A model generated the notes under the pieces. That model worked only from the letters and a program-made list of their open reading frames with translations, was not told where the DNA came from and did no database searches. From positions 1-13,954 of the forward strand of contig DATLYF010000134.1 in the NCBI GenBank assembly GCA_035575095.1: a stretch of DNA of 13,954 bases, written 5' to 3'. Below, piece after piece: positions 4,843 to 11,854 of this stretch (position 1 is the stretch's first letter; each line of letters starts with the position of its first letter). The position numbers and the translations under genes are program-made. The DNA comes from DATLYF01 sp035575095 (GTDB lineage: Bacteria; Pseudomonadota; Gammaproteobacteria; Competibacterales; Competibacteraceae).

Positions 4843-7800
4843 GCGTATGGGCCTCTCTGGGCGGCTGGCGCGGGCCTTCCAGACCAATCCGCTCACCCCG
4901 ATCCTGGCGCTCACCGGGCTGCTGCTCGGCCTGCTGGCGGTGCTCATCACCCCGCGCGAGGAGGAGCCGCAGATCGACGTCACCATGGCCAACGTGTTCG
5001 TGCCGTTTGCCGGCGCCCCGGCCGAGGATGTCGAGAACCTGATCGCCTTCCCGCTGGAGCAGGTGCTTGCCGAGATCGAAGGCGTCAAGCACGTGTATTC
5101 GGTCAGCCGCCCCGGGCTTGCGGTGCTCACCGTCGAGTTCCAGGTCGGCGTGCCACGCCAGCAGGCGATCGTGCGCCTCTACAACCAGGTCTATTCCAAT
5201 GCTGACTGGGTGCCGCCCAATCTCGGTGCCGGCCAGCCCCTGATCCGCCCGATGGGCATCGACGACGTGCCGGTGATGGCGCTCACGCTGTGGACCGATG
5301 ACCCCGAACGCGGCGCCACCGAGCTGGCCGAGGTCGCCCATACCCTGGAGACCGAGCTCAAGCGTATCCCCGGCACCCGCGACGTCTACACCATCGGTGC
5401 GCCGGAGCGCGCCGTGGTGGTGGAACTCGATGCCACGCGCCTGGCCGCTTACGGCATGACCGTACAGGACCTGGCCGCGGCGCTGGCGGCGGCCAATGTC
5501 GTCACCCAGGCCGGCGAGCGCATCACCGGCGAAGGCGCCGTGCCCCTGACCGCTGGCACCTATCTGGCCGATGCCCAGGATGTGGCCGAACTGATCATCG
5601 GGCTCGCAGACGGCCGGCCGCTGTATCTGTCGGACGTGGCCGAGATCCGCCGCGGTGCCGATGTGCCGAGCCGCTACGCCTGGCACCTGAATCCTGCGGG
5701 CCGCGCGGGGCCGGCCGCGGGTTTGGCGCCAGCGGTGACCATCGCCATCGCCAAGCAGCCGGGCACCAATGCCGCCGACATCACCCGTGCCATCGGCGCG
5801 CGGCTCGGTGACCTGCACCGCACCCACCTGCCCGAGGGCATCCATGTCGAGATCACCCGCGACTATGGCTTCACCGCCACCGACAAGGCGCTCACCCTGA
5901 TCAAGAAGTTGATCTTCGCGACACTGTCGGTAGTGCTCCTGGTGCTGTTCGCTTTGGGCTGGCGCGAGGCGCTGGTGGTGGGCACGGCGGTGGTGCTGAC
6001 GCTGGCCCTGACCCTGTTCGCCTCGTGGGCGATGGGCTTCACCCTCAACCGCGTCTCGCTGTTCGCGCTGATCTTCTCCATCGGCATCCTGGTCGATGAC
6101 GCCATCGTGGTGGTGGAGAACATCCACCGTCACATACAGCAAGGCGGCAAGTCGCTCCTCGAGGCCATACCGCCGGCAGTCGACGAGGTCGGCAGCCCGA
6201 CCATCCTCGCCACCTTCACGGTGATCGCTGCACTGCTGCCGATGGCCTTCGTCAGCGGCCTGATGGGCCCTTACATGCGGCCGATCCCGATCAACGCCTC
6301 GGCCGGCATGCTGCTGTCGCTGCTGGTGGCGCTCACCGTCACGCCGTGGCTGGCCTACAAGCTGCTGCGCCGCCATGCCGTACATGAGCAAAGCCGCTCT
6401 CCCTCCGCGCCGAACCCTCACCCCCAACCCCTCTCCCATGGAGAGAGGGAAAAAAAGCATGGCCTGGCCGGCCACTCACATCGCCTGTTCGCGCGCCTCT
6501 TCGCGCCGTTCCTCGACGCTCGGCGCGGGGCCCGGCGCCGCTTCGGGCTGTTCGCCGGCATGGGGCTGCTGGTGCTGCTGAGCGCGGTGCTGGTGATCCT
6601 ACAGCAGGTGGTGCTGAAGATGCTGCCCTTCGACAACAAGTCCGAGTTCCAGGTGGTGCTGGACATGCCCGAGGGCAGCACCCTGGAAGACACCAATGCG
6701 CTGTTGCTGGAGCTGGCCCACGCCCTGGAGGAGGTGCCCGAAGTCTTGCATATCCAGGGTTATGCCGGTACTGCCGCCCCCATCACCTTCAACGGCCTGG
6801 TCCGCCAGTACTACCTGCGCCAGGGCCCGACCGTGGGCGATCTGCAGGTCAATTTGCTGGAAAGGCATGCCCGCGATCGCAAAAGCCACGACATCGCCCG
6901 CGCCGTGCGGCCGCGGCTGACGGCGATCGCCGCGCGTTACGGTGCCGCCCTCAAGGTGGTCGAAGTACCGCCAGGGCCGCCGGTGCTGGCGCCGCTGGTG
7001 GCCGAGGTGTACGGCCCGGACTACGCCGTCCAGCGGCGCCTCGCTCAGGCGCTGGAGGCGCAGTTCCGTGTGACCTCCGGCATCGTCGACGTCGATTCCA
7101 CGGTCGAGCGTGATGCCCCGCGCCAAGTGCTGGTGGTCGATCGCATCCGCGCCGCCCGGCTCGGCGTCAGCCAGCAGAACATCGCCGAGACGCTGCGCAT
7201 GGCCGTCTCCGGGCTGGATGCGACGTTTTTGCGCGACGGCGCCTCGAAGTATCCGGTACCGGTGCGGCTCAGGCTGCCGACCGGCGATCAGGCCAGCCTC
7301 GATCAACTCCTGGCGCTGCGCGTGCGCGCCGCCAGCGGGCACCTGGTGCCGCTGTCGGAAGTGGTCAGCGTCAAGCATGCCGCCTGGGAGCCGGTGATCT
7401 ACCACAAGGATTTGCTGCCGGTGGTCTATGTCATGGCCGATGAGGCCGGGCGCCTGGACAGCCCGCTCTACGGCATGTTCGAGCTGATCGGCCCGCTCGC
7501 GGCGGGCGAACTGGGCGGACAGCGACTGAGCCAGCACTTCACGGCCCAGCCCGAGACTCTCGACAGCTTCGCGATCAAGTGGGACGGCGAGTGGCAGATC
7601 ACCTATGAAACCTTCCGCGACATGGGTATCGCCTATGCCGCAGGCCTGGTGTTGATCTACCTACTGGTGGTGGCGCAGTTCCGCAGCTACGTGGTGCCGC
7701 TCGTCATCATGGCGCCGATTCCGCTCACCGTGATCGGCGTACTGCCAGGGCACGCCTTGCTCGGTGCGCAGTTCACCGCCACTTCGATGATCGGCATGAT

Positions 7801-8098
7801 CGCGCTGGCCGGCATTATCGTGCGCAACTCAATCCTGCTGGTGGATTTCATCAATCACGCCCGTGCGCAAGGCCGGGCCTTGCCGGAGGCCGTCATCGAA
7901 GCCTGCGCGGTGCGTGCCCAGCCGATCGCGCTGACTGCGGTCGCGGCCATGGCCGGGGCCTTCTTCATCCTCGATGATCCGATCTTCAACGGGCTGGCCA
8001 TCAGCCTGATCTTCGGCATCTTCGTCTCCACCGTGCTGACCCTGGTGGTGATTCCGCTGCTCTACTATGGCTTGCTCGAACGCCGCATCGCGAGGTGA
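4835..8098 (+). CDS. RND family efflux permease
   Basis: A 1087-residue proton-driven RND transporter of the AcrB/HAE-like superfamily, inner membrane with two large periplasmic loops. TM1 is at about 18-36, followed by the first porter half starting PREEEPQIDVTMANVFVPFAGAP. TM2-TM6 lie at about 355-505, with the proton-relay segment GILVDDAIVVVEN (417-429, Asp421 and Asp422). TM7 is at about 569-588, followed by a second porter half beginning MLPFDNKSEFQVVLDMPEGS. TM8-TM12 are at about 930-1083, with RNSILLVDF in TM10. ATG 4835 has GAGG (4825-4828) at six bases and overlaps the adaptor stop. The length is slightly above the usual 1020-1050 partly because the TM6-TM7 cytoplasmic loop contains a translated palindromic repeat (526-541). 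No outer-membrane channel gene follows, so a TolC-like partner must be encoded elsewhere. Substrate unknown; a sulfur-stress role is only suggested by context. Confidence 0.92.
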   Translation: MSERMGLSGRLARAFQTNPLTPILALTGLLLGLLAVLITPREEEPQIDVTMANVFVPFAGAPAEDVENLIAFPLEQVLAEIEGVKHVYSVSRPGLAVLTVEFQVGVPRQQAIVRLYNQVYSNADWVPPNLGAGQPLIRPMGIDDVPVMALTLWTDDPERGATELAEVAHTLETELKRIPGTRDVYTIGAPERAVVVELDATRLAAYGMTVQDLAAALAAANVVTQAGERITGEGAVPLTAGTYLADAQDVAELIIGLADGRPLYLSDVAEIRRGADVPSRYAWHLNPAGRAGPAAGLAPAVTIAIAKQPGTNAADITRAIGARLGDLHRTHLPEGIHVEITRDYGFTATDKALTLIKKLIFATLSVVLLVLFALGWREALVVGTAVVLTLALTLFASWAMGFTLNRVSLFALIFSIGILVDDAIVVVENIHRHIQQGGKSLLEAIPPAVDEVGSPTILATFTVIAALLPMAFVSGLMGPYMRPIPINASAGMLLSLLVALTVTPWLAYKLLRRHAVHEQSRSPSAPNPHPQPLSHGEREKKHGLAGHSHRLFARLFAPFLDARRGARRRFGLFAGMGLLVLLSAVLVILQQVVLKMLPFDNKSEFQVVLDMPEGSTLEDTNALLLELAHALEEVPEVLHIQGYAGTAAPITFNGLVRQYYLRQGPTVGDLQVNLLERHARDRKSHDIARAVRPRLTAIAARYGAALKVVEVPPGPPVLAPLVAEVYGPDYAVQRRLAQALEAQFRVTSGIVDVDSTVERDAPRQVLVVDRIRAARLGVSQQNIAETLRMAVSGLDATFLRDGASKYPVPVRLRLPTGDQASLDQLLALRVRAASGHLVPLSEVVSVKHAAWEPVIYHKDLLPVVYVMADEAGRLDSPLYGMFELIGPLAAGELGGQRLSQHFTAQPETLDSFAIKWDGEWQITYETFRDMGIAYAAGLVLIYLLVVAQFRSYVVPLVIMAPIPLTVIGVLPGHALLGAQFTATSMIGMIALAGIIVRNSILLVDFINHARAQGRALPEAVIEACAVRAQPIALTAVAAMAGAFFILDDPIFNGLAISLIFGIFVSTVLTLVVIPLLYYGLLERRIAR
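6410..6452. repeat. Palindromic genomic repeat inserted in frame in the RND permease gene
   Basis: A C-rich run followed by the palindrome CCCTCTC (6429-6435) / GAGAGGG (6443-6449) around a CCATGG core, then an A run. In frame it encodes NPHPQPLSHGERE. On other frames it reads LTPNPSPMERG (plus) and PLSMGEGLGVRVR (minus). I recognise these peptide strings from spurious hypothetical proteins across many bacterial genomes, where this dispersed palindromic repeat has been translated. Residues 526-541 lie in a loop predicted to be cytoplasmic, so the insertion is probably tolerated. Confidence 0.75.
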
Positions 8099-8101
8099 TC
8101 C

Positions 8102-8539
8102 ATGCCCGAGACCGTGCACATCGTCTGCCCGCACTGCCATACCGCGAATCGCGTGCCGGCCCTGCGCCTGCGCGATGCCCCGGTGTGCGGGCGCTGCAAA
8201 GGGGCGCTGTTTACCGCCCACCCGCTGGCCCTGGATGTGGCGAACTTCGACCTGCATCTGGGCCGCAGCGATCTGCCGCTGCTGGTCGATTTCTGGGCGC
8301 CCTGGTGCGGGCCCTGCCGGGTGATGGCGCCGCACTTCGAGGGCGCCGCCGGCGCCCTCGAACCCGCGCTGCGCCTGGCCAAGGTCAATACCCAGGCCGA
8401 ACCGGCGCTGGCGGCGCGCTTTGGCATCCGCAGCATCCCCACCCTGGTGCTGTTCGACCACGGCCGCGAACGGGCACGGCATTCGGGCGCGCTGAGCACG
8501 CCCGATATCGTGCGCTGGGTGCAGGCACAGCTCGGCTGA
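8102..8539 (+). CDS. trxC: Thioredoxin 2 with N-terminal zinc ribbon
   Basis: A 145-residue cytoplasmic thioredoxin 2 (E. coli TrxC 139 residues). The N-terminal zinc ribbon is formed by CPHC (9-12) and CGRC (29-32). The thioredoxin fold carries the active site WCGPC (68-72, Cys69 and Cys72) and the cis-proline at 113 in SIPT. It reduces disulfides, and thioredoxins also reduce protein persulfides. TrxC in E. coli is oxidative-stress-induced and its zinc site is redox-responsive. The gene starts three bases after the permease stop, with GAGG (8092-8095) at six bases, so it is the last gene of the DUF2892-RND operon. Placing a thiol reductant under a putative persulfide-sensing repressor fits a sulfur or thiol stress module; that link is inferred. 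Confidence 0.95.
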   Translation: MPETVHIVCPHCHTANRVPALRLRDAPVCGRCKGALFTAHPLALDVANFDLHLGRSDLPLLVDFWAPWCGPCRVMAPHFEGAAGALEPALRLAKVNTQAEPALAARFGIRSIPTLVLFDHGRERARHSGALSTPDIVRWVQAQLG

Positions 8540-8588
8540 GCGTCCGGCCTGCGCTCATAGCAAATCCGATCGAGCCGTCTGCGCATCT

Positions 8589-8720
8589 ACGGAGCGGGGG
8601 TGTCCGTCGCAATGGCCTCGGCGCCGGGTGGAGGCAGGAGTCGGAACCCGGCGCCGGGGCTGCAAGCGAGTCATGGATAGACGGGCGCTGCGCGAACGGA
8701 GACGGACACCCCCGCTCCGT
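8589..8720. mobile_element. 132-bp element with perfect 20-bp terminal inverted repeats (MITE-like)
   Basis: The arm ACGGAGCGGGGGTGTCCGTC (8589-8608) recurs as its exact reverse complement at 8701-8720. The 92 bases between contain a second, nested inverted repeat. No coding potential is convincing. A CT dinucleotide flanks each end (8587-8588 and 8721-8722), possibly a short target duplication or chance. It lies between the convergent trxC and acoC genes, so it could equally act as a bidirectional terminator, although neither strand has a T run. The rest of the gap (8540-8588, 8721-8746) shows nothing. Confidence 0.5.
8619..8656. repeat. Nested 11-bp inverted repeat inside the MITE-like element
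   Basis: CGGCGCCGGGT (8619-8629) and ACCCGGCGCCG (8646-8656) form a perfect GC-rich stem around a 16-base loop. Together with the outer arms the whole element can fold as a hairpin on a long stem in either strand. Confidence 0.7.
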
Positions 8721-8746
8721 CTAGGGTTGTATCGGGCAACTGGGTG

Positions 8747-9847
8747 TTACCCGGCCAGCAGGCGGTTGACCTCGCCGGGGGCTTCCATCATCACCATATG
8801 CCCCTTGCCGGGCAGCACGTGCACCTCGGCGGCAGCGCCCAGAGTCTGGGCATGGGCGGCAGGGATGATGCGATCCTCCGCCCCCCAGATGATGCGTACC
8901 GGCACCTGCAGGCCGCCGGACGCGGGCGCGAGGCGCTGCCGGTCGCCGTCGAGCAGGCTGTCGGCGATGGCGCGCAGAGCCTCGCCGACGCCATCCAGAC
9001 GCTTGTACTTGAGCAGATCGTCCACCAGGCTGCGCGTCACCAGCTCGGGATCGGCGAACAGCCGCTGCGCCAAGCGCTTGAGCTCGTTGCGCGAGTTGGT
9101 GGCGACGAAGCCGCGCAGGTACTCGGCGTCGATCTCCGGCCCCAGACCGGCGCTGGCGATCAGGCTGAGCGAACGCACTCGTTGCGGTGCCTGCCGGGCC
9201 AGCGCCAAGGCCACGGCGCCGCCGAAGGAATGGCCGACGAGATGTGCCTGCGCCAGCCCCAACGTATCCATGAACCCCAGCACCACCGCCGCCATGCCCG
9301 CTGCGCTGGGATCGGCCACCGCCTTGTCCGACTCGCCGTGCCCTGGCAGGTCCAGGGCATAGACGGTGCGCGTGGCGGCCAGCGCCTCCAGATTGAACAG
9401 CCAGTTGTTCTTATCGCCGCCGAAGCCGTGGATCAGCAGCAGGGGCTCGCCGCCCTCGCCGCGCACCACATAGGCAAGGCGCCGGCCATCCACCTCGACG
9501 ATGCGCGGCCCGGCCTCGACTTCTCCTGCAGCCTCCTCACCGGGCACGAAGGCGGCGGCGAACTCAGCGATGAAGGCGTCGATCTCGGCCTCCGGCACAT
9601 CGGCCTCGGCTACCACGCCGAGCAGCGCCCCCACCGGCAGCACCTCGTCCTCCTGCGCCACGCGGCGGCGCAGCAGCCCCTCCACGGTAGCCTCCACGGC
9701 ACCGGCGATCTTATCGCTCTCGACCTCGATGACCTCGGTACCGGGCCGCACGCGCTCGCCTTCCTTGATCAGCCAGCCGTTGATCTTGCCCTCCTGCATC
9801 GACAGGCCCCATTTGGGCATGGTGATCTTGTGGATACGCGCACTCAT
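8747..9847 (-). CDS. acoC: Acetoin dehydrogenase E2: lipoyl domain fused to alpha/beta hydrolase
   Basis: A 366-residue E2 of the AcoC type. Residues 1-80 form a lipoyl domain with the lipoylated Lys46 in ESDKIAGAVEA. A linker of about 30 residues follows, then an alpha/beta-hydrolase domain (about 115-365). This contains the HGFGG oxyanion motif (140-144), the nucleophile Ser207 in GHSFGG, the probable acid Asp325 in WGAEDRIIP, and His350 in GKGHMVMMEAP. This differs from the usual CoA-acetyltransferase domain of 2-oxo acid E2 enzymes and is typical of acetoin dehydrogenases. It carries the acetyl group from acetoin cleavage to CoA. ATG 9847 overlaps the acoB stop as ATGA, with GGAG eight bases upstream. 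It is the last visible gene of the operon; no lipoamide dehydrogenase gene follows before the convergent trxC. Confidence 0.94.
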   Translation of the reverse strand: MSARIHKITMPKWGLSMQEGKINGWLIKEGERVRPGTEVIEVESDKIAGAVEATVEGLLRRRVAQEDEVLPVGALLGVVAEADVPEAEIDAFIAEFAAAFVPGEEAAGEVEAGPRIVEVDGRRLAYVVRGEGGEPLLLIHGFGGDKNNWLFNLEALAATRTVYALDLPGHGESDKAVADPSAAGMAAVVLGFMDTLGLAQAHLVGHSFGGAVALALARQAPQRVRSLSLIASAGLGPEIDAEYLRGFVATNSRNELKRLAQRLFADPELVTRSLVDDLLKYKRLDGVGEALRAIADSLLDGDRQRLAPASGGLQVPVRIIWGAEDRIIPAAHAQTLGAAAEVHVLPGKGHMVMMEAPGEVNRLLAG

Positions 9848-10857
9848 CGGCGGTACTCCATGGCGCGCTTGACGGCCTCGGCGATGCGCTGGGCATCGGG
9901 AATGTAGAGATCCTCCAGGGCGTCGCTGAAAGGCACCGGTACATGGGGTGGACAGACCTGCTGGATGGGCACCTTGAGCGCGCCGAAGGCGCGGCTGGCC
10001 ACCAGCGCGGCGACATCAGTGGCGATGTTGCAGCGCGGATTGGCCTCATCGACCACCACTAGCCGCCCGCTGCGCTCGACGCTCTCCAGGATGGTGTCCT
10101 CGTCCAGCGGACTGGTGGTGCGCAGATCGATGACCTCGCAGGCTATGCCCTCCTTGGCCAGCGTGGTCGCCGCCTCGCGCGCCATGTGCACCATGCGCCC
10201 CAGGGTGACGATGGTCACGTCATCGCCCTCGTGCACCACATTGGCCTCGCCGAAGGGGACGGTGTAGGGCGCTTCGGGCACCTCGCCTTCCAAGGTATAC
10301 AGTACCTTGTGCTCGAAGAAGATCACCGGGTCGTTGTCGCGGATGGCCTGGATCATCAGCCCTTTGGCATCGTAAGGGTTAGAGGGCACCACCACCTTGA
10401 GCCCGGGAATGTGCGTGAACAGCGGATACAGGCACTGCGAGTGCTGGGCGGCGGCGCGGAAGCCGGCCCCGTACATGGTGCGGATCACCACCGGGGTGAC
10501 CGCCTTGCCGCCGAACATGTAGCGGAATTTGGCCGCCTGGTTGAAGATCTGGTCGAAGCACACGCCCATGAAGTCGACGAACATCAGTTCGGCCACCGGG
10601 CGCAGACCACAGGTCGCGGCGCCTACCGCCGCACCGATGAAGGCCGACTCGGAAATCGGCGTGTCCATGATGCGATCGCCGAACTGGCCGTAGAGGCCCT
10701 TGGTCACCCCCAGCACCCCGCCCCAGGCATCCTTCTCGCCCTCGGTGCCCATGCCGCCGACGTTGTCCTCGCCCATGGCGATGACGGTGGGATCGCGCGC
10801 CATCTCCTGGGCCAGCGCCTCGTTGATGGCCTGCTTGTAGCTGATCTTGCGTGCCAT
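9844..10857 (-). CDS. acoB: Acetoin:DCPIP oxidoreductase / acetoin dehydrogenase E1 beta subunit
   Basis: A 337-residue transketolase-like E1 beta subunit that pairs with AcoA. The heterotetramer cleaves acetoin using thiamine diphosphate, giving acetaldehyde and an acetyl group passed to AcoC. The family stretches visible are the N-terminal INEALAQEMARDPTVIAMGEDNVGG (11-35), DTPISESAFIGAAVG, the E1 beta core EHKVLY, and the C-terminal transketolase domain from about 200 (VTIVTLGRMVH, GIACEVIDLRTTSPLDEDTI). ATG 10857 is chosen because GGAGGA stands nine bases upstream and MARKISY matches homologues. An in-frame ATG 30 codons upstream would run into acoA and adds only unrelated residues. It lies 22 bases after acoA and overlaps acoC by four bases. 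Identity is strong; related pyruvate E1 beta subunits are excluded by the AcoX/AcoC context. Confidence 0.94.
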   Translation of the reverse strand: MARKISYKQAINEALAQEMARDPTVIAMGEDNVGGMGTEGEKDAWGGVLGVTKGLYGQFGDRIMDTPISESAFIGAAVGAATCGLRPVAELMFVDFMGVCFDQIFNQAAKFRYMFGGKAVTPVVIRTMYGAGFRAAAQHSQCLYPLFTHIPGLKVVVPSNPYDAKGLMIQAIRDNDPVIFFEHKVLYTLEGEVPEAPYTVPFGEANVVHEGDDVTIVTLGRMVHMAREAATTLAKEGIACEVIDLRTTSPLDEDTILESVERSGRLVVVDEANPRCNIATDVAALVASRAFGALKVPIQQVCPPHVPVPFSDALEDLYIPDAQRIAEAVKRAMEYRR

Positions 10858-10879
10858 GATGGTTTTCCTCCGGGCCGAT

Positions 10880-11854
10880 TCAGGGATAGGCGACGTAGAC
10901 GTCGGTGAGCAGACTCTCGGGATCGGGCTTGGGCGAGGTCTTGGCAAAGCGCACCGCCTCCTCGATCTCGGCCAGCACCGCGCGATCGATGGCCGCCAGC
11001 TCCTCGGCGGCGAGCAGCCCGGCGCCGGTCACGCGCTGCGCGAACAGCTTCAGGCAGTCGCGGGTCTCGCGCAGGCGCTTGACCTCATCGGGCGCCCGGT
11101 AGGTCTGCTGATCGCCCTCGAAATGGCCGTAGTAGCGGTTGACCTTGACTTCGATCAGGGTCGGACCGCCGCCCTGGCGCGCCCGGCTGATGGCCTCGCC
11201 GGCGGCTTCATGGACAGCGAAGAAATCGTGGCCGTCGACGATCACTCCGGGCATGCCGAAGCCGCCGGCGCGGTCGGCGATGTTGTCGCAGGCCACCGAG
11301 AACTTGGGCGAGGTGGATTCGGCGTAGCCGTTGTTCTCGGCCACGAAGATGGCCGGCAGGCGCCACACGGTGGCCAGATTGAGCGCCTCCAGGATAGTGC
11401 CCTGGTTAGAGGCGCCATCGCCGAAGAAGCATACGCCGACGGCATCGCTGCCCTTGATCTTGGCCGCCAGCGCCGCACCGCAGATCAGTGGCCCGCCACC
11501 GCCGACGATGCCGTTGGCGCCCATCATGCCCACGTCCAGATCGGCCACGTGCATGGAGCCGCCCTTGCCGCCGCAGATGCCGGTCTTGCGGCCGTAGATC
11601 TCGGCCATCATCGGCTTGACCTGCATGCCTTTGGCGATGCAGTGGCCGTGTCCGCGGTGGGTGCTGGCGATGTAATCGTCGCGGCGCAGATGCATGCACA
11701 CGCCGGTGGCGGAGGCTTCCTCGCCGGCGTAGAGGTGGACGAAACCGGGAATCTCGCCGGTGGCGAATTCTAGGTGCAGCCGCTCCTCGAATTCGCGGAT
11801 GGTGCGCATGGTGCGATAGGCCCTGAGCAGATCTTCTCGATTAAACGGGGTCAT
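10880..11854 (-). CDS. acoA: Acetoin dehydrogenase E1 alpha subunit
   Basis: A 324-residue thiamine-diphosphate-dependent E1 alpha subunit. The cofactor motif runs from GDG (145-147) in FFGDGASNQGT to the NN pair at 174-175 in VAENNGYAES. Other family blocks are HLYAGEEASATG (40-51), STHRGHGHCIAKG (64-76), YGRKTGICGGKGGSMH (87-102) and the C-terminal RYYGHFEGDQQTYR. ATG 11854 overlaps the acoX stop as ATGA and has GAGGAG (11863-11868) at eight bases. An in-frame ATG 37 codons further upstream reads through the end of acoX and is rejected. It forms the E1 heterotetramer with AcoB and sits second in the acoXABC unit, expected to be transcribed from the sigma-54 promoter before acoX. Confidence 0.95.
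   Translation of the reverse strand: MTPFNREDLLRAYRTMRTIREFEERLHLEFATGEIPGFVHLYAGEEASATGVCMHLRRDDYIASTHRGHGHCIAKGMQVKPMMAEIYGRKTGICGGKGGSMHVADLDVGMMGANGIVGGGGPLICGAALAAKIKGSDAVGVCFFGDGASNQGTILEALNLATVWRLPAIFVAENNGYAESTSPKFSVACDNIADRAGGFGMPGVIVDGHDFFAVHEAAGEAISRARQGGGPTLIEVKVNRYYGHFEGDQQTYRAPDEVKRLRETRDCLKLFAQRVTGAGLLAAEELAAIDRAVLAEIEEAVRFAKTSPKPDPESLLTDVYVAYP

Noticed and set aside
4799..6475. 558-residue minus-strand frame opposite the RND permease
   Set aside because: Antisense of a clear transporter, with Gln/Arg/His/Gly-rich shadow composition. Its N-terminus merely translates the palindromic repeat (PLSMGEGLGVRVR).
8619..8656. Integron attC site
   Set aside because: The nested hairpins superficially resemble one, but no GTTRRRY/RYYYAAC core sites are present and there is no integrase or cassette context.
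8628..9907. Plus-strand frames 8628-9362 and 8744-9907 opposite acoC
   Set aside because: They run through the inverted-repeat element or antisense to acoC; no family features.
10858..10947. Upstream ATG 10947 as the acoB start
   Set aside because: It adds 30 Pro/Arg/Ser-rich residues translated from the end of acoA in another frame. ATG 10857 has GGAGGA at the right distance.
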